Positions 11,497-23,167 are shown, counted from the first letter of the stretch. The stretch is 64,000 nucleotides of DNA from Exophiala sp. HKRS030 (GCA_023897205.1 JAHWDD010000004.1:1302001-1366000), one strand, 5' to 3'. Numbers and translations: made by a program. Notes: generated by a model from the letters alone, not told the origin.

Positions 11497-12097
11497 AGTG
11501 TAGGTGAGAATGGTGAATGAGGAACCGGATAGAGAGGAAAAGAACAGCCGGACCTCGAACGCAATTACTATTGATTTCAGCAAGACCAAATCAGAGGAGC
11601 TTAAGCTCATTCAGTCAATAGATGCCGGGGCCCAACTCCCACAACGCAGAAAACTGGGGCGAAGAGTTGAGCAAACAATTACGTCGTGAGACGGAGATCT
11701 CTTATCCAGCCGAGAGGATGATGATGGGTCAAGCTGTAATTGTGTCGAGGGGGGAAACGAGGCCGGAACTCGGGCGCGGAATGTACAGCATGATTGATAC
11801 CCGTGAAACTGCTTCATGAGCTACGGAAATGAGTTAGAGCTAGAAACAAAAGCATGGAAAGGGGTTGGCACCATGATATGTTGGACTTGTCAATTCATGC
11901 TGTCCCCCCCAAAGCCAGAAAATGAAGATGCCATGAACAAAAGGAATTTTACCTGATTAGGACTTATACGATCGACCTCTTTAGTGGTTTCTCAAAGTTG
12001 TTGATACAAGGTACAAATTACCTCAAAAGGTAGGTATGTGCAACTGGGGGTATCTATCGCCAAACTCTCTCGTTTTCGGAGGGAGAACGTCGACTTA
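11497..12097. other. Convergent 3' flanks
   Basis: This separates the 3' ends of eIF3e (+) and the release factor gene (-). Short open frames on both strands have no protein-like pattern. A CCCCCCC run occurs near 11905. No gene or RNA seen. Confidence 0.5.
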
Positions 12098-13614
12098 TCA
12101 TTTCTGGGGAGTTTCGGCCTGCTTATTCTTCAACTCCTCCTCGACCAAGAGACCCTTGACCTCCTCCTCGCTCATCCACTCCCTGACGCTGTCCATGATG
12201 TCCTCGAGGTCGCGGCCGCCCTCGAGCACGCCGTCGAGGTTGCCGCTCTCCCGGCCGCTGCGGTGGTCGGTGACGCGGTTCTGCGAGTAGTTGTAGGTGC
12301 GGACCTTGTCCTCGCGGCCCGTCCTGGCGACGCCGCCCATGACGCTCCGGCGCAGGCGGATGACCTCGGCCTCGCGCCGCTCGCGGCGGATCTGGGCCAG
12401 CTTGCTCCGCAGGAGCTGCCAGGCCTTTTCGCGGTTCTTGTGCTGGCTGCGGCTGTCCTGCATGGAGACGACGATGCCGCTGGGGGCGTGCGTCAGGCGC
12501 ACGGCGCTGTCGGTCTTGTTGACGTGCTGGCCGCCGGCGCCGCGGGCCCGCATCGTCTCGCTCCGCACGTCCTGGGGCGCGATGTAGTAGTCGCTCTCCG
12601 GGTCCTCGTAGTCGAGGTCCTCGCCGCCCGTCTCGGGCAGGTTGGGCAGGACGAGCACGCTCACGGCGCTCGTGTGCGTGCGCCCCTTCTTCTCCGTGCT
12701 CGGCACCCGCTGGACCCGGTGCACCCCCGCCTCGGACCGCAGCACGTCGTAGCTGCCCGGGGCGTCGACCTCGAGCAGCGCGTCCGTCAGCGCGCTCTCG
12801 GGCACCGAGTCGTCGGGCGTGTAGCTCGCCAGCGTCGTCCGCCACCGCTTCCGCGCGCAGAACCCCTTGTACATGTCCAGGAGCGTCTGGGCGAAGAGGG
12901 ACGCCTCGCTGCCGCCCGCGCCCGGGTGGATCTCGATCATGCACGACATGTCGGCGAAAGGGTGCGCGGGGATCAGGGACGTCTTCAACCTCGACGTCAA
13001 GCCGGGGAGGGTGGAAAGCGTGGACTCGATGTCCGACTGGGCCAGGGACTTCAGCTCGGCGTCGGACGAAGGGTCGTGGAGGAGGGCGTCCAATTCGGAA
13101 AGACTCTAGTGACCAACCATCAGTGAACCGTTTTGGGTTGGTTGTGCACACGACAACGACACCACCGAGTGTGTGTGTGTGTGTGTGTGCGTCCAGACGA
13201 CAACACAAAAAAGTGTGACGACGACATACATTCTGCGCATCTTCCCAGTCTTTCAACGCTTCACAGACCGAACTCAGTTCGCCAATCCTTTTCGCAACTG
13301 ACACATCGTAATTCTCAATGTTTGCCGCCGAGAGCTGCGCATGTTCAGCTGCAATACTGCGGGCTCGTTGGAGTAGAACGGGCGAGACTTGGGACTCGGT
13401 GTTGACTGTAGTTTGACACGACAAGGGACAAAGTCAGCCAAGGACAAACTCTTTTCTTTGCTCGAGAACATGGCGGTGCAACTTTTTGCATGCATCTCGA
13501 ATACGTACAAGAACTTTGAAACCGAATCTCCCCAAAGGTAGGTCTAACTACCGTGCGTAGAGAAGGTCCAAGGCATCTTGAGCATAGCAGCCAGCTACGA
13601 CTGCTTCTCAACAT
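12098..13614 (-). CDS. mrf1: Mitochondrial peptide-chain release factor 1 (Mrf1)
   Basis: Three exons, 13614-13509, 13405-13230 and 13105-12098, join in frame to 429 residues. Residues 1-35 (MLRSSRSWLLCSRCLGPSLR and on) form a clear mitochondrial presequence. The protein then follows bacterial RF1: the GAGGSEAS region, the stop-codon recognition tripeptide Pro-Ser-Thr at 229-231 in HRVQRVPST, and the GGQ motif at 285-287 in GAGGQHVNKTDSAVR that triggers peptidyl-tRNA hydrolysis in the ribosomal peptidyl-transferase centre. It should read UAA and UAG in the mitochondrial matrix. A GT microsatellite lies in the second intron. The third exon is strikingly GC-rich (45 of 60 bases at 12361-12420, against 35 of 60 at 13321-13380 in exon 2), which also creates long meaningless open frames on the opposite strand. 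Confidence 0.93.
13169..13189. repeat. (GT)n microsatellite in mrf1 intron 2
   Basis: About ten GT units in the second intron of the release-factor gene. A simple-sequence repeat, likely length-polymorphic between strains. Confidence 0.9.
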
Positions 13615-14267
13615 GCCTTGGAAATTGCGCGACTCAACTTCATACAACCAAAAGAAGTGCAACAAAGTTGGCTCATCAACCTGAACGACGTACCGAGAGC
13701 ACTTTCAAAAAGTTCCAATACTGGACTCCAAATTCCGCGTTCTGAGGTACGGGGTCGAGGGTTATTATCTAGGCAAGTCTAACGAGCCAATCGGTGATGG
13801 GGCCTTTCAGCCTCGTGAGCCTGATGAGAGGCAGCCTTACGGAGTATGACCCTCGACAGTAGCCTTACATCAGGGTCAGTCTCAAATACCTCCGATTCAT
13901 GGTTTTCCTTTGCGCGTTTAATAAAATAGAATATCGAGACTGGATACTACTAGAGGAAATGTCTCAGGTGCTGTATATCTATGGCATAGGACAATTTCCC
14001 GCCCGCATGGCAACCGAGTATTAGAGCTTAAAACCTTCGTCCGTAAGTTGATTTCTTCCCAACCATCCCGTCCTGTTAATGCTGAAAGCAAACTCCAGTG
14101 CCAGGCTAATATGTATGCATTTTTATTCTCTTTAGTCGTTGAGCAATGCGTATCCTGAACGGCGGGGGGGGGGCGATGATGATGATGATGGAAAGCTGTA
14201 CAATTTTAGACGCCGTTCGTGAGTCGTCAGTCCCTGTGTTTCGTGTGACCATCAGAATACAGTTCAT
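13615..14267. other. Intergenic region upstream of mrf1
   Basis: This lies between the 3' end of the CCCH gene and the start of mrf1, both on the minus strand. It contains a TACGGAGTA 9-mer at 13838-13846 and, at 14164-14190, a G run followed by GAT triplets. No coding signal. Confidence 0.5.
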
Positions 14268-16159
14268 TCATGACCGGAAGGCCCACATGTTGTCGCCTTT
14301 GCCCGAAGGATATCCTCCATCAGGCCTCTCCTGCACCGGTGCCAATCTGGGTGACTGGCCAATCCAACCCGAACCCCTGTCGTCTCCATCCATGGGGAAG
14401 AAAACACCTTCAACTTCTTCGTCAATCTTCTTGGAGCTCAAGCCAGGACTAGCTATGCCACGGTCCAAACGGCCGATGGGTGCAGAAGAATGTCTTAGCC
14501 CACTTCCCCTGCCACCATTCGATTCGCCAGACTCTGTACGGTCCAGTTGCATCCTTGCCATGGCTTGCGATATTCCAGAGGCTTGCGCATTCGGTCGCGA
14601 GGATTCTTGTGGCATCCAAGAGCCACGGAGAGGTGAACCGACATGGCCAATACTTGGGATAGTGTTTTCTGCGGCCTTCTTTTCACGTTGCTCTGCCCAT
14701 AAAGCACTGAACCTCGATGGACTCCCCGTCGGCGGTGACCCTACCGAGGTGGAAGAGGTGCCACTTGGTATCGCAAGACCGCGTGCGTGATCCTTCGTGC
14801 CGAGATCTTGCTCAGGTCGTGACATTCGCCTCATCTTTTCTTGCGGTGTAAGAACTTCGTCGTGCAGGCTATTGGGCAACAAGTCGGTTTCACTCCCAAG
14901 GTTTTCTTCCCACTCGTGATACAAGTTTGAGCGAGGGACACTGGCCGACAAACCTCTCATCTTGATCGGTCGTTGTGAGTGCATTATCCTCTGGCTGATC
15001 GAGTCTTCCGTGTTCTGCGGAGACACTCCAAGCGGTGATGCATTGCGAAGATTCGAACCAAGATTGGCGTTTCTTACATTGACTATGGATTCAGGAGGAC
15101 TTCCAAGTTGTCGGGAAAGGGAAGATGATGCGGGGGACCGTAAACCAAACTTGTCGGGTACAGACTGCCCTAGAGGTCCATATTGTGCGATATGAGAAAT
15201 GCCATTGGCATCGAAAGAGTGTGGGAGGGGAGCATTGAGTGCGGTTCGGAGGTTGTCGACCGGCGACTTCGGGAATTGGTAGTCGTTCGGAGGTGAGCCG
15301 AACTGTGAGGTTGGAGGGGAGTTCAAACCCGAATCGAGGGCAGAAGCAGTCTGGTATTGATTGTATCGGTCCTGGAATGCATCGGGCTCATCGCTGTCCA
15401 TGAGTGGGAATCCTTGATTGGGGAAGTAATCTGCATTGTAAGGTTGCTGGTTCAGCATCGACTCTGCTGCATCCTGAGATGGGAAGGATTGTTGTTCTCG
15501 GTTCGAGTAAGTATAGTTGCGATTAGCCATTGCTAAGCCGACGTCAAGATCTGCTCGGTTGACACGTCGTCCGTCGGGAAGGTAGTGGGCCAGAGCACAT
15601 TTGGCGCCGAATTTGCAGTTCCCCTGTACTTATCTTAGCCGAGTAACACCAACAGAAAAGAGAAACCTACCTTCATAAAGTATTTGCATGGCGCTTGGTG
15701 GCTCATTGGGTCGAGGGAGTGTGAGAATGGGCATGCGTTGCCTGCTTGACAGGCACCCTGCCGGAAGAACTTGCATGGGACATGCTTGGTGTCTTTGGAA
15801 TGCTTAGAGGGCCAGTTTTCCCCAGACTTGTGAGCGGACTTACTCTTGTTTGAGGCATTTGGAGGGCTCCTTGCCATGTCGAATAATGATGCGCCTCCGG
15901 ATCCTCCGATGCTGCTCTTTCTGTCTACCCCATTTCCATATCCAGGCACGGGAACAGCCTTTTCACCATTTGCGCCAAAACCGTTGCGCGCTCGATTCTG
16001 TCCTTGGATCGTGGACCCAGGCATTTGTGCCGATGACAGACTGTTCGAATGACCCCTATTCATATTCGGAGGTTGATCATGATCATTCCACAGTCCTTCA
16101 GTGTTTGCAGCTTGTCGAGGAAAGGCCGTGCTCATGTCAGACTCGGCGTCGGTTGTCAA
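14268..16159 (-). CDS. CCCH-type zinc-finger protein (Cps3/Lee1-like)
   Basis: Two exons, 16159-15671 and 15623-14268, give 614 residues. Two tandem CCCH fingers sit at about residues 133-180: CKFFRQGACQAGNACPFSH and CKYFMKGNCKFGAKCALAH, both C-x7-C-x5-C-x3-H. The 47-base intron splits the second finger. A short YLPDGRRVNRADLD segment follows, then a long disordered, Ser/Pro/Gln-rich tail with many RSxS-type sites and a final segment GDDRGSGWIGQSPRLAPV. The arrangement resembles the fission yeast Cps3 and budding yeast Lee1 family, whose members are thought to bind RNA; molecular function is poorly known. Start is the first in-frame ATG, with a second at residue 9. It diverges from the Mtf2-like gene. 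Homology to Cps3 is a family-level judgement. Confidence 0.82.
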
Positions 16160-16843
16160 GAGGCTAAGTCGAGATCGAAGGCGAGTCGTGTAAGATTCGA
16201 AGGTCGGAGGAGAAGGTCGGTCTTTTCAGAGAAGGTCAGACTACGCTGAGGCGAGGAATGCTGGAGGGGTGCCACGAGTCATGCGTACTCCTTGCGCGCA
16301 GGCCCAGGGACGGTGTAGGCTCTTCCACGTGTGTTTGGGCAGATATGCGTGGGATGGGAGCCGGTTTGGCGGATGTGTTTGTTGTTGCGACTGCAAAGTG
16401 TGAGGCCGTGGTTGAGGTCTATTCAGGTGGAGCAACAGATACGTGGAGCGATCTGTGTAGGACTCTCACGGACGAAGGCTGGGGAGACTGATATGGTCTT
16501 TTATCAATGATCGCAGACACGTAGTGGGGCGCGGTTAGAGGAGGAGGATATGGGTGGGATGGCAGCGAAAAGACACTGTAGGCCCCGGTGATGATAGGCT
16601 GCAATTTCCCCCACACGACGCGTGACTTCGAGTCCCATCAGTCCCTTCACAATCCCTGACGCCAAGACTTTGATAGACTGATGAAGTCTGACCGCGGCTT
16701 CTTTAGCAGTTGTCTGACAGTGAGATTTAACATTGTTACAGTAGTACTTTTTTGTCAGACTCGCGTCTTCTGGTTCCTGTTGACAAGATCTTTCATCAAC
16801 GAGCCGTCTTCATTTGGTACTATCAAGACAACCCTAGTCAGCA
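16160..16843. other. Divergent intergenic region
   Basis: This lies between the CCCH protein start (-) and the Mtf2-like start (+). C/T-rich stretches read outwards on both strands suggest 5' leaders of the two genes. Small open frames (for example 16258-16491) have no domain character. Confidence 0.5.
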
Positions 16844-18304
16844 ATGGCCGACCGGACTGGGCTCCCGTTCCTCTATCAAACAAGAACCATCCTCTGTCGA
16901 CCACTCCGACTACACCGACCGTCACAGCGACGACTGTTGTCCGAATTTCCAAAGGTGTTTGTCGATGGCAAACAAGAATCCAGAATTCCTCTGTCACCTC
17001 CTCCTGGAGAAGAGTCTTACCTCCAGCAGAGAGGCCGCCAGGCGTCAAAGTCTTCGACCAACAAACTACCAGAGTTTCTTGGTTCAAGTGTAAACTCCAC
17101 CATCACAGCAAGTGAACGTCGCGCGTTTGAGACCATCCTGCGTTTCACACCTGACGAGTCTCGATCCGGGCCTGTCGGTGTCAAGGACCAAACGCCTCAG
17201 GACGATGCATTGGACACGGACATCGAAAGCATTCTCGACATATTTGCCACTTCTGTTCGGGGCTACAATGCTGCCCGCGATGCCAGACTAGCCGCCGCTC
17301 GCGACCCAGACCAGCAGCACGGCCATGATCAGGACGAAGGTCTGGATTTATCGGAGTCTAAAGTCGGTCGAACGACCCGACAACAGCCCGGAGATTCAGA
17401 CGTCGTGCCACTTGACGAACAGTCGTTCCAACAAATCGCCGACAGTCGTCGTTTCGAGGGTTTCAACGAACCCATCAAGGCTGCGGTCCGCAAATGCATG
17501 ACCGAGATCTCCTCCGCGCTACAGGCAGCAGCCACCTCGCCCAGTGAACGGGGCGATATCGCCATGTGGCGTGTCTGCGAATCCCAAATCTTCTCGCTCG
17601 CCGCGTATCTACGTCCCAAAGCCGTCAAACGCCAACGTTACGTCGGCCCCTTGAGGTTCACCTTTTCGAGAGCCGAGTCCGACGACGCTCCTCGAGCTCT
17701 GGAAGCCGCCGAGCGAGAATTCAATGCGGCACAAGAGGCGGCCGCTGGCCCCTCCGTCTCCAGCGCAGAGACCCTTCAGCGGCGTAGCCATGACCAATCT
17801 CTGTCGGACGATGAAACCCAAAACCTCGTCTCCCAGAGCATCTTGCACCATGTGTACCCTGCCGCCCTCCTCCTCGCGCTCCGCCTGTACATCCGCCACT
17901 TCCCTTCGTCGCACCTCCCGCACAACTTGCTCCCAAGCATCCGCTCGTTCGGACACACAAGCTACGTCCTGGGAGCCAGCACCCAGTTCTACAACTCGCT
18001 CATGTACCTCGTGTGGTCGACGCGGTCGTCGCTCCGGGAGATCGACTCCCTCCTGTCCGAAATGGAGGGCGGCGGCGTCGAGCTCAACGAGGAAACCTAC
18101 CGTCTGCTCCGACAGATCGAGGACGAGCGCGCCGAGGACCTCGAGTTGGACGAGAAAGAGGACGCCGGCTCGCTCCTGGGCAGTCGCGGTGGACCGTGGT
18201 GGAGGAGACACGAGCAGATGTTCTGGTTCCCCCGGATCCTCCATTGGCTCGGCGTCATCTCCAAACGGTTGAACACTGCGGCGATAGAAGGAAGACCTAC
18301 CTGA
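16844..18304 (+). CDS. Mtf2/Nam1-like mitochondrial protein
   Basis: A single exon of 486 codons. The N-terminus (MADRTGLPFLYQTRTILCRP, then RLHRPSQRRLLSEFP) is Arg-rich and lacks acidic residues after Asp3, which suits a mitochondrial presequence. The middle is charged and probably disordered. The conserved part is C-terminal, about residues 330-480: YPAALLLALRLYIRHFP, LLPSIRSFGHTSYVLGASTQFYNSLMYLVW and LLSEMEGGGVELNEETYRLL, the pattern I associate with fungal Mtf2-like C-terminal domains. Budding yeast Mtf2/Nam1 couples mitochondrial transcription to RNA processing and translation by binding the N-terminus of mitochondrial RNA polymerase, and a related role is likely here. GC content rises sharply in the 3' half. 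Assignment to Mtf2 is moderate; mitochondrial targeting is well supported by the leader. Confidence 0.7.
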   Translation: MADRTGLPFLYQTRTILCRPLRLHRPSQRRLLSEFPKVFVDGKQESRIPLSPPPGEESYLQQRGRQASKSSTNKLPEFLGSSVNSTITASERRAFETILRFTPDESRSGPVGVKDQTPQDDALDTDIESILDIFATSVRGYNAARDARLAAARDPDQQHGHDQDEGLDLSESKVGRTTRQQPGDSDVVPLDEQSFQQIADSRRFEGFNEPIKAAVRKCMTEISSALQAAATSPSERGDIAMWRVCESQIFSLAAYLRPKAVKRQRYVGPLRFTFSRAESDDAPRALEAAEREFNAAQEAAAGPSVSSAETLQRRSHDQSLSDDETQNLVSQSILHHVYPAALLLALRLYIRHFPSSHLPHNLLPSIRSFGHTSYVLGASTQFYNSLMYLVWSTRSSLREIDSLLSEMEGGGVELNEETYRLLRQIEDERAEDLELDEKEDAGSLLGSRGGPWWRRHEQMFWFPRILHWLGVISKRLNTAAIEGRPT

Positions 18305-19039
18305 CAGAGGAAACTAAACTCGACTCGCGTCTCGTGCCAACACTTGTATTACCTTTTGTATAATCAACACATGTAGGCATAGATTTAGAAATTAATGATT
18401 TCCCCAAAATTCTATCATTGTGATCTCTGTGTTCAAATGAAGATACGAGGTATCGCTTTACTTTACAGACTAAGTACCTTGGTAACTCTTCCGTTTTGGG
18501 CAACAAGTCGGAACTTGGCCCCTTGTCTATGTATCTGAAACAGCCTGAGCCATCGGAGTCTTCAGTATCCTTGAGAAACCATGTCTGTAAACTTTTTGTG
18601 GCCACACCTAGTACAATGCCTAGATCCGAGAGGTGTAGGTCCCGAGTCGTTTCTCGCTCAAGTTGGTGAACGTAACGCAACACGCACCATTTTGATGATC
18701 CGCAGGTGGTCATACGAGAAGTTGCCCTTATCCGGGGAGAAGGGGACCCAGGTACTCATACACTCTTGGGGGATGGGCACTAGTGACGGACTACGCCCGG
18801 TCAATCGAACGCTTCTGGCTGCAAGGGGTCGTTGGCTCTCGACTCGAATCCTCCACATGCATTGCCGTCAGTTTTCCCCATCTCTTCAAACCATTCTCCC
18901 TGCAGACTCTCGAGAGTGGCGTCGACAACAACAAAAAGGAAAAGGAGGCAGTAACAAGTAGAGTCTTCGGAAATGGTCGATGCGGCAGCACCGGCATGAA
19001 GATCACCTCATCCGTGTCATGCTATATCAACAAAGTTGA
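18305..19039. other. Convergent 3' flanks
   Basis: This lies between the 3' ends of the Mtf2-like gene (+) and the histidine phosphatase gene (-). Short frames on both strands lack coding character. AT-rich stretches near 18350-18420 are compatible with poly(A) sites. Confidence 0.5.
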
Positions 19040-20539
19040 TCAGTGTACCCCTCGGAACGCAACCTCCTCAAGCTGCACAGTCCCGTTCTCCACGCCCGTC
19101 ACAAAATCTTTCAAGTCCATCTTCCAGCGTTTCTGTCCGACAGTCTTGAGATCCATGTCGGCCGGACAGGACGGTATCTTGCCCCATTTGGATTTATCCA
19201 CGGCCATTGTGTCAGCGAGACTGGCGTCCTGCCCATCGACGACCTTTGCATGGTTTCCCCCTTCCCCTTGACCTCCAACACCGTGTCTCTTGTCCAATTC
19301 CTTACTCGTCTCAACCTTGACGAAGACGGGGATGACCGCACCTGTACCCAGCGAAAAGGATCTGTGCCCGAGAACTCTCAAAGTCGCGCCAATGGCGCCC
19401 GAATGACTCGTGAAACTGATTCTTTCTGAATTTTTGAATTTCTCGCTTTGCATTAATTGGTCAAACAACTTGCCGAGCCTCGTCGTCACCGCATCGTCGG
19501 GCTCTCTCAGATCTGGGTCCCAGAACTCATCCGACTCCGTGAGCAAGGGGTCTTGCGTCGTGATGAAGTCGGGATAATGGTCGCGAATATACGACACATC
19601 ACTGCGCCTGTCGCACGTATGTATGCCTGTTCCTTCACGTAGCCGCTCCATCACAGTCGGGTCGAACTTGTCCAAGAGACCCTTGAACGTGATCTGTGCA
19701 GTCTCCATGGCCCTGTCCAGTGGGCTCACGAAATACGTCTGTGGCAGACTCATCTTCTGGCCCTTGATCTGCGCCTTCCAAAAGTCGTTGACCTCTGCAG
19801 CTTGTCGGCGTCCTTCCTTGCTCAAGTGCGCATCGGACCAGACCATCACATGCTCGGGATCTCCATCCAGCGCCGAATAGTGACAGTCCCACGCTTCACT
19901 CCCGTAATATCGTTCTGCGATATTGTGATACCCGTTTCCGTGTCGACCTAGGAAAAGCAACTTGTATCGTGTGTGGCTACCTTCTTCGGATCCATGCCTC
20001 TTGCGCTCCTCTGCTCGATTGAGTGTCGTGATGTGGTTTTCGAACCGCTGCCAGGCGGTCATATCTCGACCTTTGTTTGGCAAGTTCTCGTCCGAGTCGT
20101 ACGAACGCTGTACAAGCCCGAAGTTCGTCTTCATGAACTCAAAACTCCCTGGCTTCGTCGCTGGGTCATCCTGCAGAAAGTAGCCCGGTAACGTGGTATA
20201 TGTGTACTTGTGTAGATTGGGCTTGCTTTGTACATGTCCCGGCGAGTCTTGCGCCCCAGGATCAGGGTCCGTGTGGACGTCAAGCACTTTCTGGCCGCTC
20301 ATGCTGAGAAACGAAGCGCCTGCGTCGCTCGCTTCTAGCAGACCGCAAACGACCAGCGACACAGTGAGAAGGAGAAGGAGTTGTCTTGTGCAGTTTTCGG
20401 TGTCTCATTAGCCCGGAAAGTCGCAAGTCATGGTGGGTCGCGGGCGAGCGTCCACTTACATGGCAATTGTTGTTCGACAGATTCTCGTCGGTACTCTCCA
20501 CCGGCGATGTGCTTTGCGATGACTTGAGTCGAGCAACAT
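19040..20539 (-). CDS. Membrane-anchored histidine phosphatase (phosphoglycerate mutase family)
   Basis: Two exons, 20539-20460 and 20384-19040, join AT|A across a 75-base intron with a CTAAT branch point, giving 474 residues. Exon 1 supplies the only in-frame ATG, because the frame upstream in exon 2 is closed by TGA. The resulting N-terminus has a basic region (HRKAHRRWRVPTRICR) followed by a hydrophobic segment at about residues 27-45 (IQLLLLLTVSLVVCGLL), a signal peptide or type II anchor. The catalytic domain has the phosphohistidine motif LGRHGNGYHN (RHG at 174-176), SPLDRAMETA, and the second histidine at about 354 in FTSHSGAIG. It resembles yeast Pmu1-type proteins rather than true phosphoglycerate mutase. 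Substrate is unknown; an extracytoplasmic acid-phosphatase role would fit the leader. The first exon is a splice-based inference. Confidence 0.78.
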
Positions 20540-20798
20540 CACGAAATGCTATACCATGGTGTTTAGGAACAACATGATCTTGAGAGAGGTCACACAACAT
20601 ATCGTGTTTGTTGTCAAAGGCCCAGTGGTAAGCCCGGAACATTCTCAACAGGCGCAGTCTTTATGCGTTGCCGTATGATTACGGTGAAGTTTTTGGGTAT
20701 CGCAGTATGACCTCAGCTTCTGAATCTCATTCTCCGTTGAATCACTTCTCTTCTTGTAGATCAGTTGTGCTGCAGATCTAGTCGCATTCTAAATCGCA

Positions 20799-22644
20799 TC
20801 AATATGTGGCAGGCTTCAACGGACATATGTTACAATGGGTCGAGCACAGCGTTTGGTTGACACCGGCTTCTAGACTTGTTTTAGTAGGCCATCTGGCTGG
20901 ATCCGTATGAATATCAACAGGAGACTTGGCTTCCAGCAAGAAGCGTTCGTGGCTCCATTGTTGGAGGACAATACCAAGGTCATTGGCATTTGCGGGCAGT
21001 CGCATTGAATTGCGTAAGATGTTCTCAATGGTTGACCACATCGCAGAGCTCGTTCGCTTGACAACGCCAATGAGTCGGGACGTTTTCCATACTCGATCAT
21101 AGTGGCCTTGATCGGTAGGCATCGAAAGTAACGTCCAAAGCAGATGTTCCGCACTCAAGTCGCTATCGTCATCATCGTCCTCGAGGATCTGCTGTAGAGT
21201 GGCCAGATACTTTTCTGTCTGAGACGAGAAATCTCCCAATTCTGCCATGATTAGGTTCAGAAGGATCAACGATGCCATTCGGCAGTTGTCAACAGCTCGT
21301 CGTTTTTCAAAGTCATTGTAGCCTGTCTCAAAATTCTCCAGAGCGGTGGACAACTCGGACCCGGCTCGAAATGAACTCGTCCGGAATGGATGGTCTTTTA
21401 GAGCCTTATGTTGATCAGCAGTCGAGGGCAAGGCCTTCAGTGTTTGGGCCTTTCGTCTACTCAAAAACTCAACAAATTCATCGCAGCTCCGGTCGTATGC
21501 AGATCCGGAGAGTTGGGTCCGATTTCCCATCGAGATGCCGACCGAATCTGAGGTTTCATCGAGGTAAGCTGGATTTCCATCCATTGTCGGCCAAGAGTGC
21601 GCTATGAAACTCCTTTGCCCCGTCAGCGGTCTTTTTCTGTGGGAATGCGTAGAGGATCCTTACCAGACGATCTTGGTGTGCATCGGTGGATTGTGTTGTA
21701 AACCGGGGAAGCCTCCACGCTCAAGCAAGAGTCGCTTAAGTGCTCCCCAATGTAGTCTTGCTACCTGACGGTCTCCCCAGACACGCTTGCTAACGTCAGT
21801 ATGATTGGAAAAGATGTCGTTTCGAAAAACGTACTTCTGCATTGGCGAGAAGACCGATGCCCATTATGGTCCATTCATCACAAGGACCTTGGAGGAGCCG
21901 AAGACTTCTATTCACAGCCTCCAAAGAGCGCTGCTTGAATTCCATCGTTTGAAGAGACTCTTTTTGGCCCTTTAGTGTCGCCAGGTGGAGCGCGGCGTGA
22001 TGCAGCATGCATAGAAATGGTATTTCATGCTTTCGATAGAGGTTGAAGAGGTCCCAACACGAGCGTGGTTTGCGCACGGCTCTATGCCAATGGCGATGGA
22101 CGAGCGATGGTATGACAAAGTAGTAGTGGTCGACCAATTCATGCACATCCCGCGTAGCCAGTATCGGATAAGAATTAAACGGGTCACCCCTCCCACGGCC
22201 CAGGTAGTCAATGAAAGAAGTCCTCACCCGATGAGAACGCAACATGATATGCGTCTCGACAATCTCGCGCTCCTCGTCCTTGGGAATTTGAGCACCACTT
22301 GCCGGCGCATTGGAGCTTTTCGAAGTCGACACGCCTGCACCAGCGGCAATGTTCGAAGTATCCTCGGAATGAGTTGCAGATTCGAGCTCCTCATACCTCT
22401 TCCGCCGGTAGTGTTGTTTTGTAAGGAAGGCTCTAGTCCTTCTTCTCTCGGCTTTGCTCTTCAGTCCTTCCACAAATTGGAATTTCTGTTCGAATCCAGG
22501 GGAAGCCTCGGTCGCAATCCTTTTATGTAGCCTTTGAAGGGACTTGTCGACCTGAATATCATGAAAGGAGGGACCAGCCTCGCAAGGCGTTCTACGAACC
22601 ATGCTGCTGGCAATATTGTTATCATGACGGATACGGGGAGCCAT
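20799..22644 (-). CDS. Fungal-specific transcription-factor-domain protein without zinc cluster
   Basis: Three exons, 22644-21835, 21785-21664 and 21612-20799, give 581 residues. The N-terminal third holds a basic segment, FQFVEGLKSKAERRRTRAFL then TKQHYRRKRYEELE, where related proteins carry an Arg-rich motif instead of a Zn2Cys6 cluster. The remainder resembles the Fungal_trans_2 (DUF3468) regulatory region: the LVDHYYFVIPSLVHRHWHRA stretch, helices around PFLCMLHHAALHLATLKG, and GALKRLLLERGGFPGL across the exon 1/2/3 joins. No CxxCxxxxxxC zinc-cluster pattern is present. Such proteins are often listed as tachykinin-family or DUF3468 proteins in ascomycetes; most are uncharacterised. The first acceptor has two candidates five bases apart, and only the CAAG one keeps the conserved RxLHW frame. 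Role as a regulator is inferred. Confidence 0.68.
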
Positions 22645-23167
22645 GCACCTCTGATGTACTTATTAATACTCGTTAGTACAATAATACCTACGCAGTTTGT
22701 TAGCTGGAATTCTCATTCGGATCTCGGCGATATCTCACCTAAAGTCCAACGCCACCTCTTTCTCGAAAGTGGCGTAGTTGGCTGCTGAACATCGAGCCAT
22801 AACCTGCTGTGAAAGCTGCTGCACAAACTTTATAGCCTCAATGTAGAGTGAAGATGTATGTAGCTAGATTCCATCAAGAAATTGTCAGTCTTCTTCAGCC
22901 AAAGTCGACGAGGAACCCGTTGCTGATATCATGCCGAGTCTACAACGGAGATAAGAAATCGCGCCATCAGCATTTTCAGTTGGCATAAGAAATAGGATAT
23001 CACAGATTCACGGCAGCATTACTGATCACAAGGAATGATTCATTGTGTGTTTAGCGACATTAGTTAAGTCGCCTTCTACTTGCTGCTCAAGCAAGCTGGA
23101 ACAACCATGTGCCAGTACTTACAGGCATAGTATGAGAGCTGGGCTTGGTCAACCACAATGCTCAAGT
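22645..23167. other. Intergenic region between two minus-strand genes
   Basis: This is the promoter side of the transcription-factor-like gene and the 3' flank of the GH76 gene. No coding signal or clear element was found. Confidence 0.5.

Noticed and set aside
12038..13126. 362-codon open frame on the plus strand opposite the release-factor gene
   Set aside because: It is the mirror of the GC-rich mrf1 exon, is made of Ala/Val/Leu/Arg/Gly runs, and disappears where GC falls. The minus strand encodes a complete RF1 with GGQ and PST motifs.
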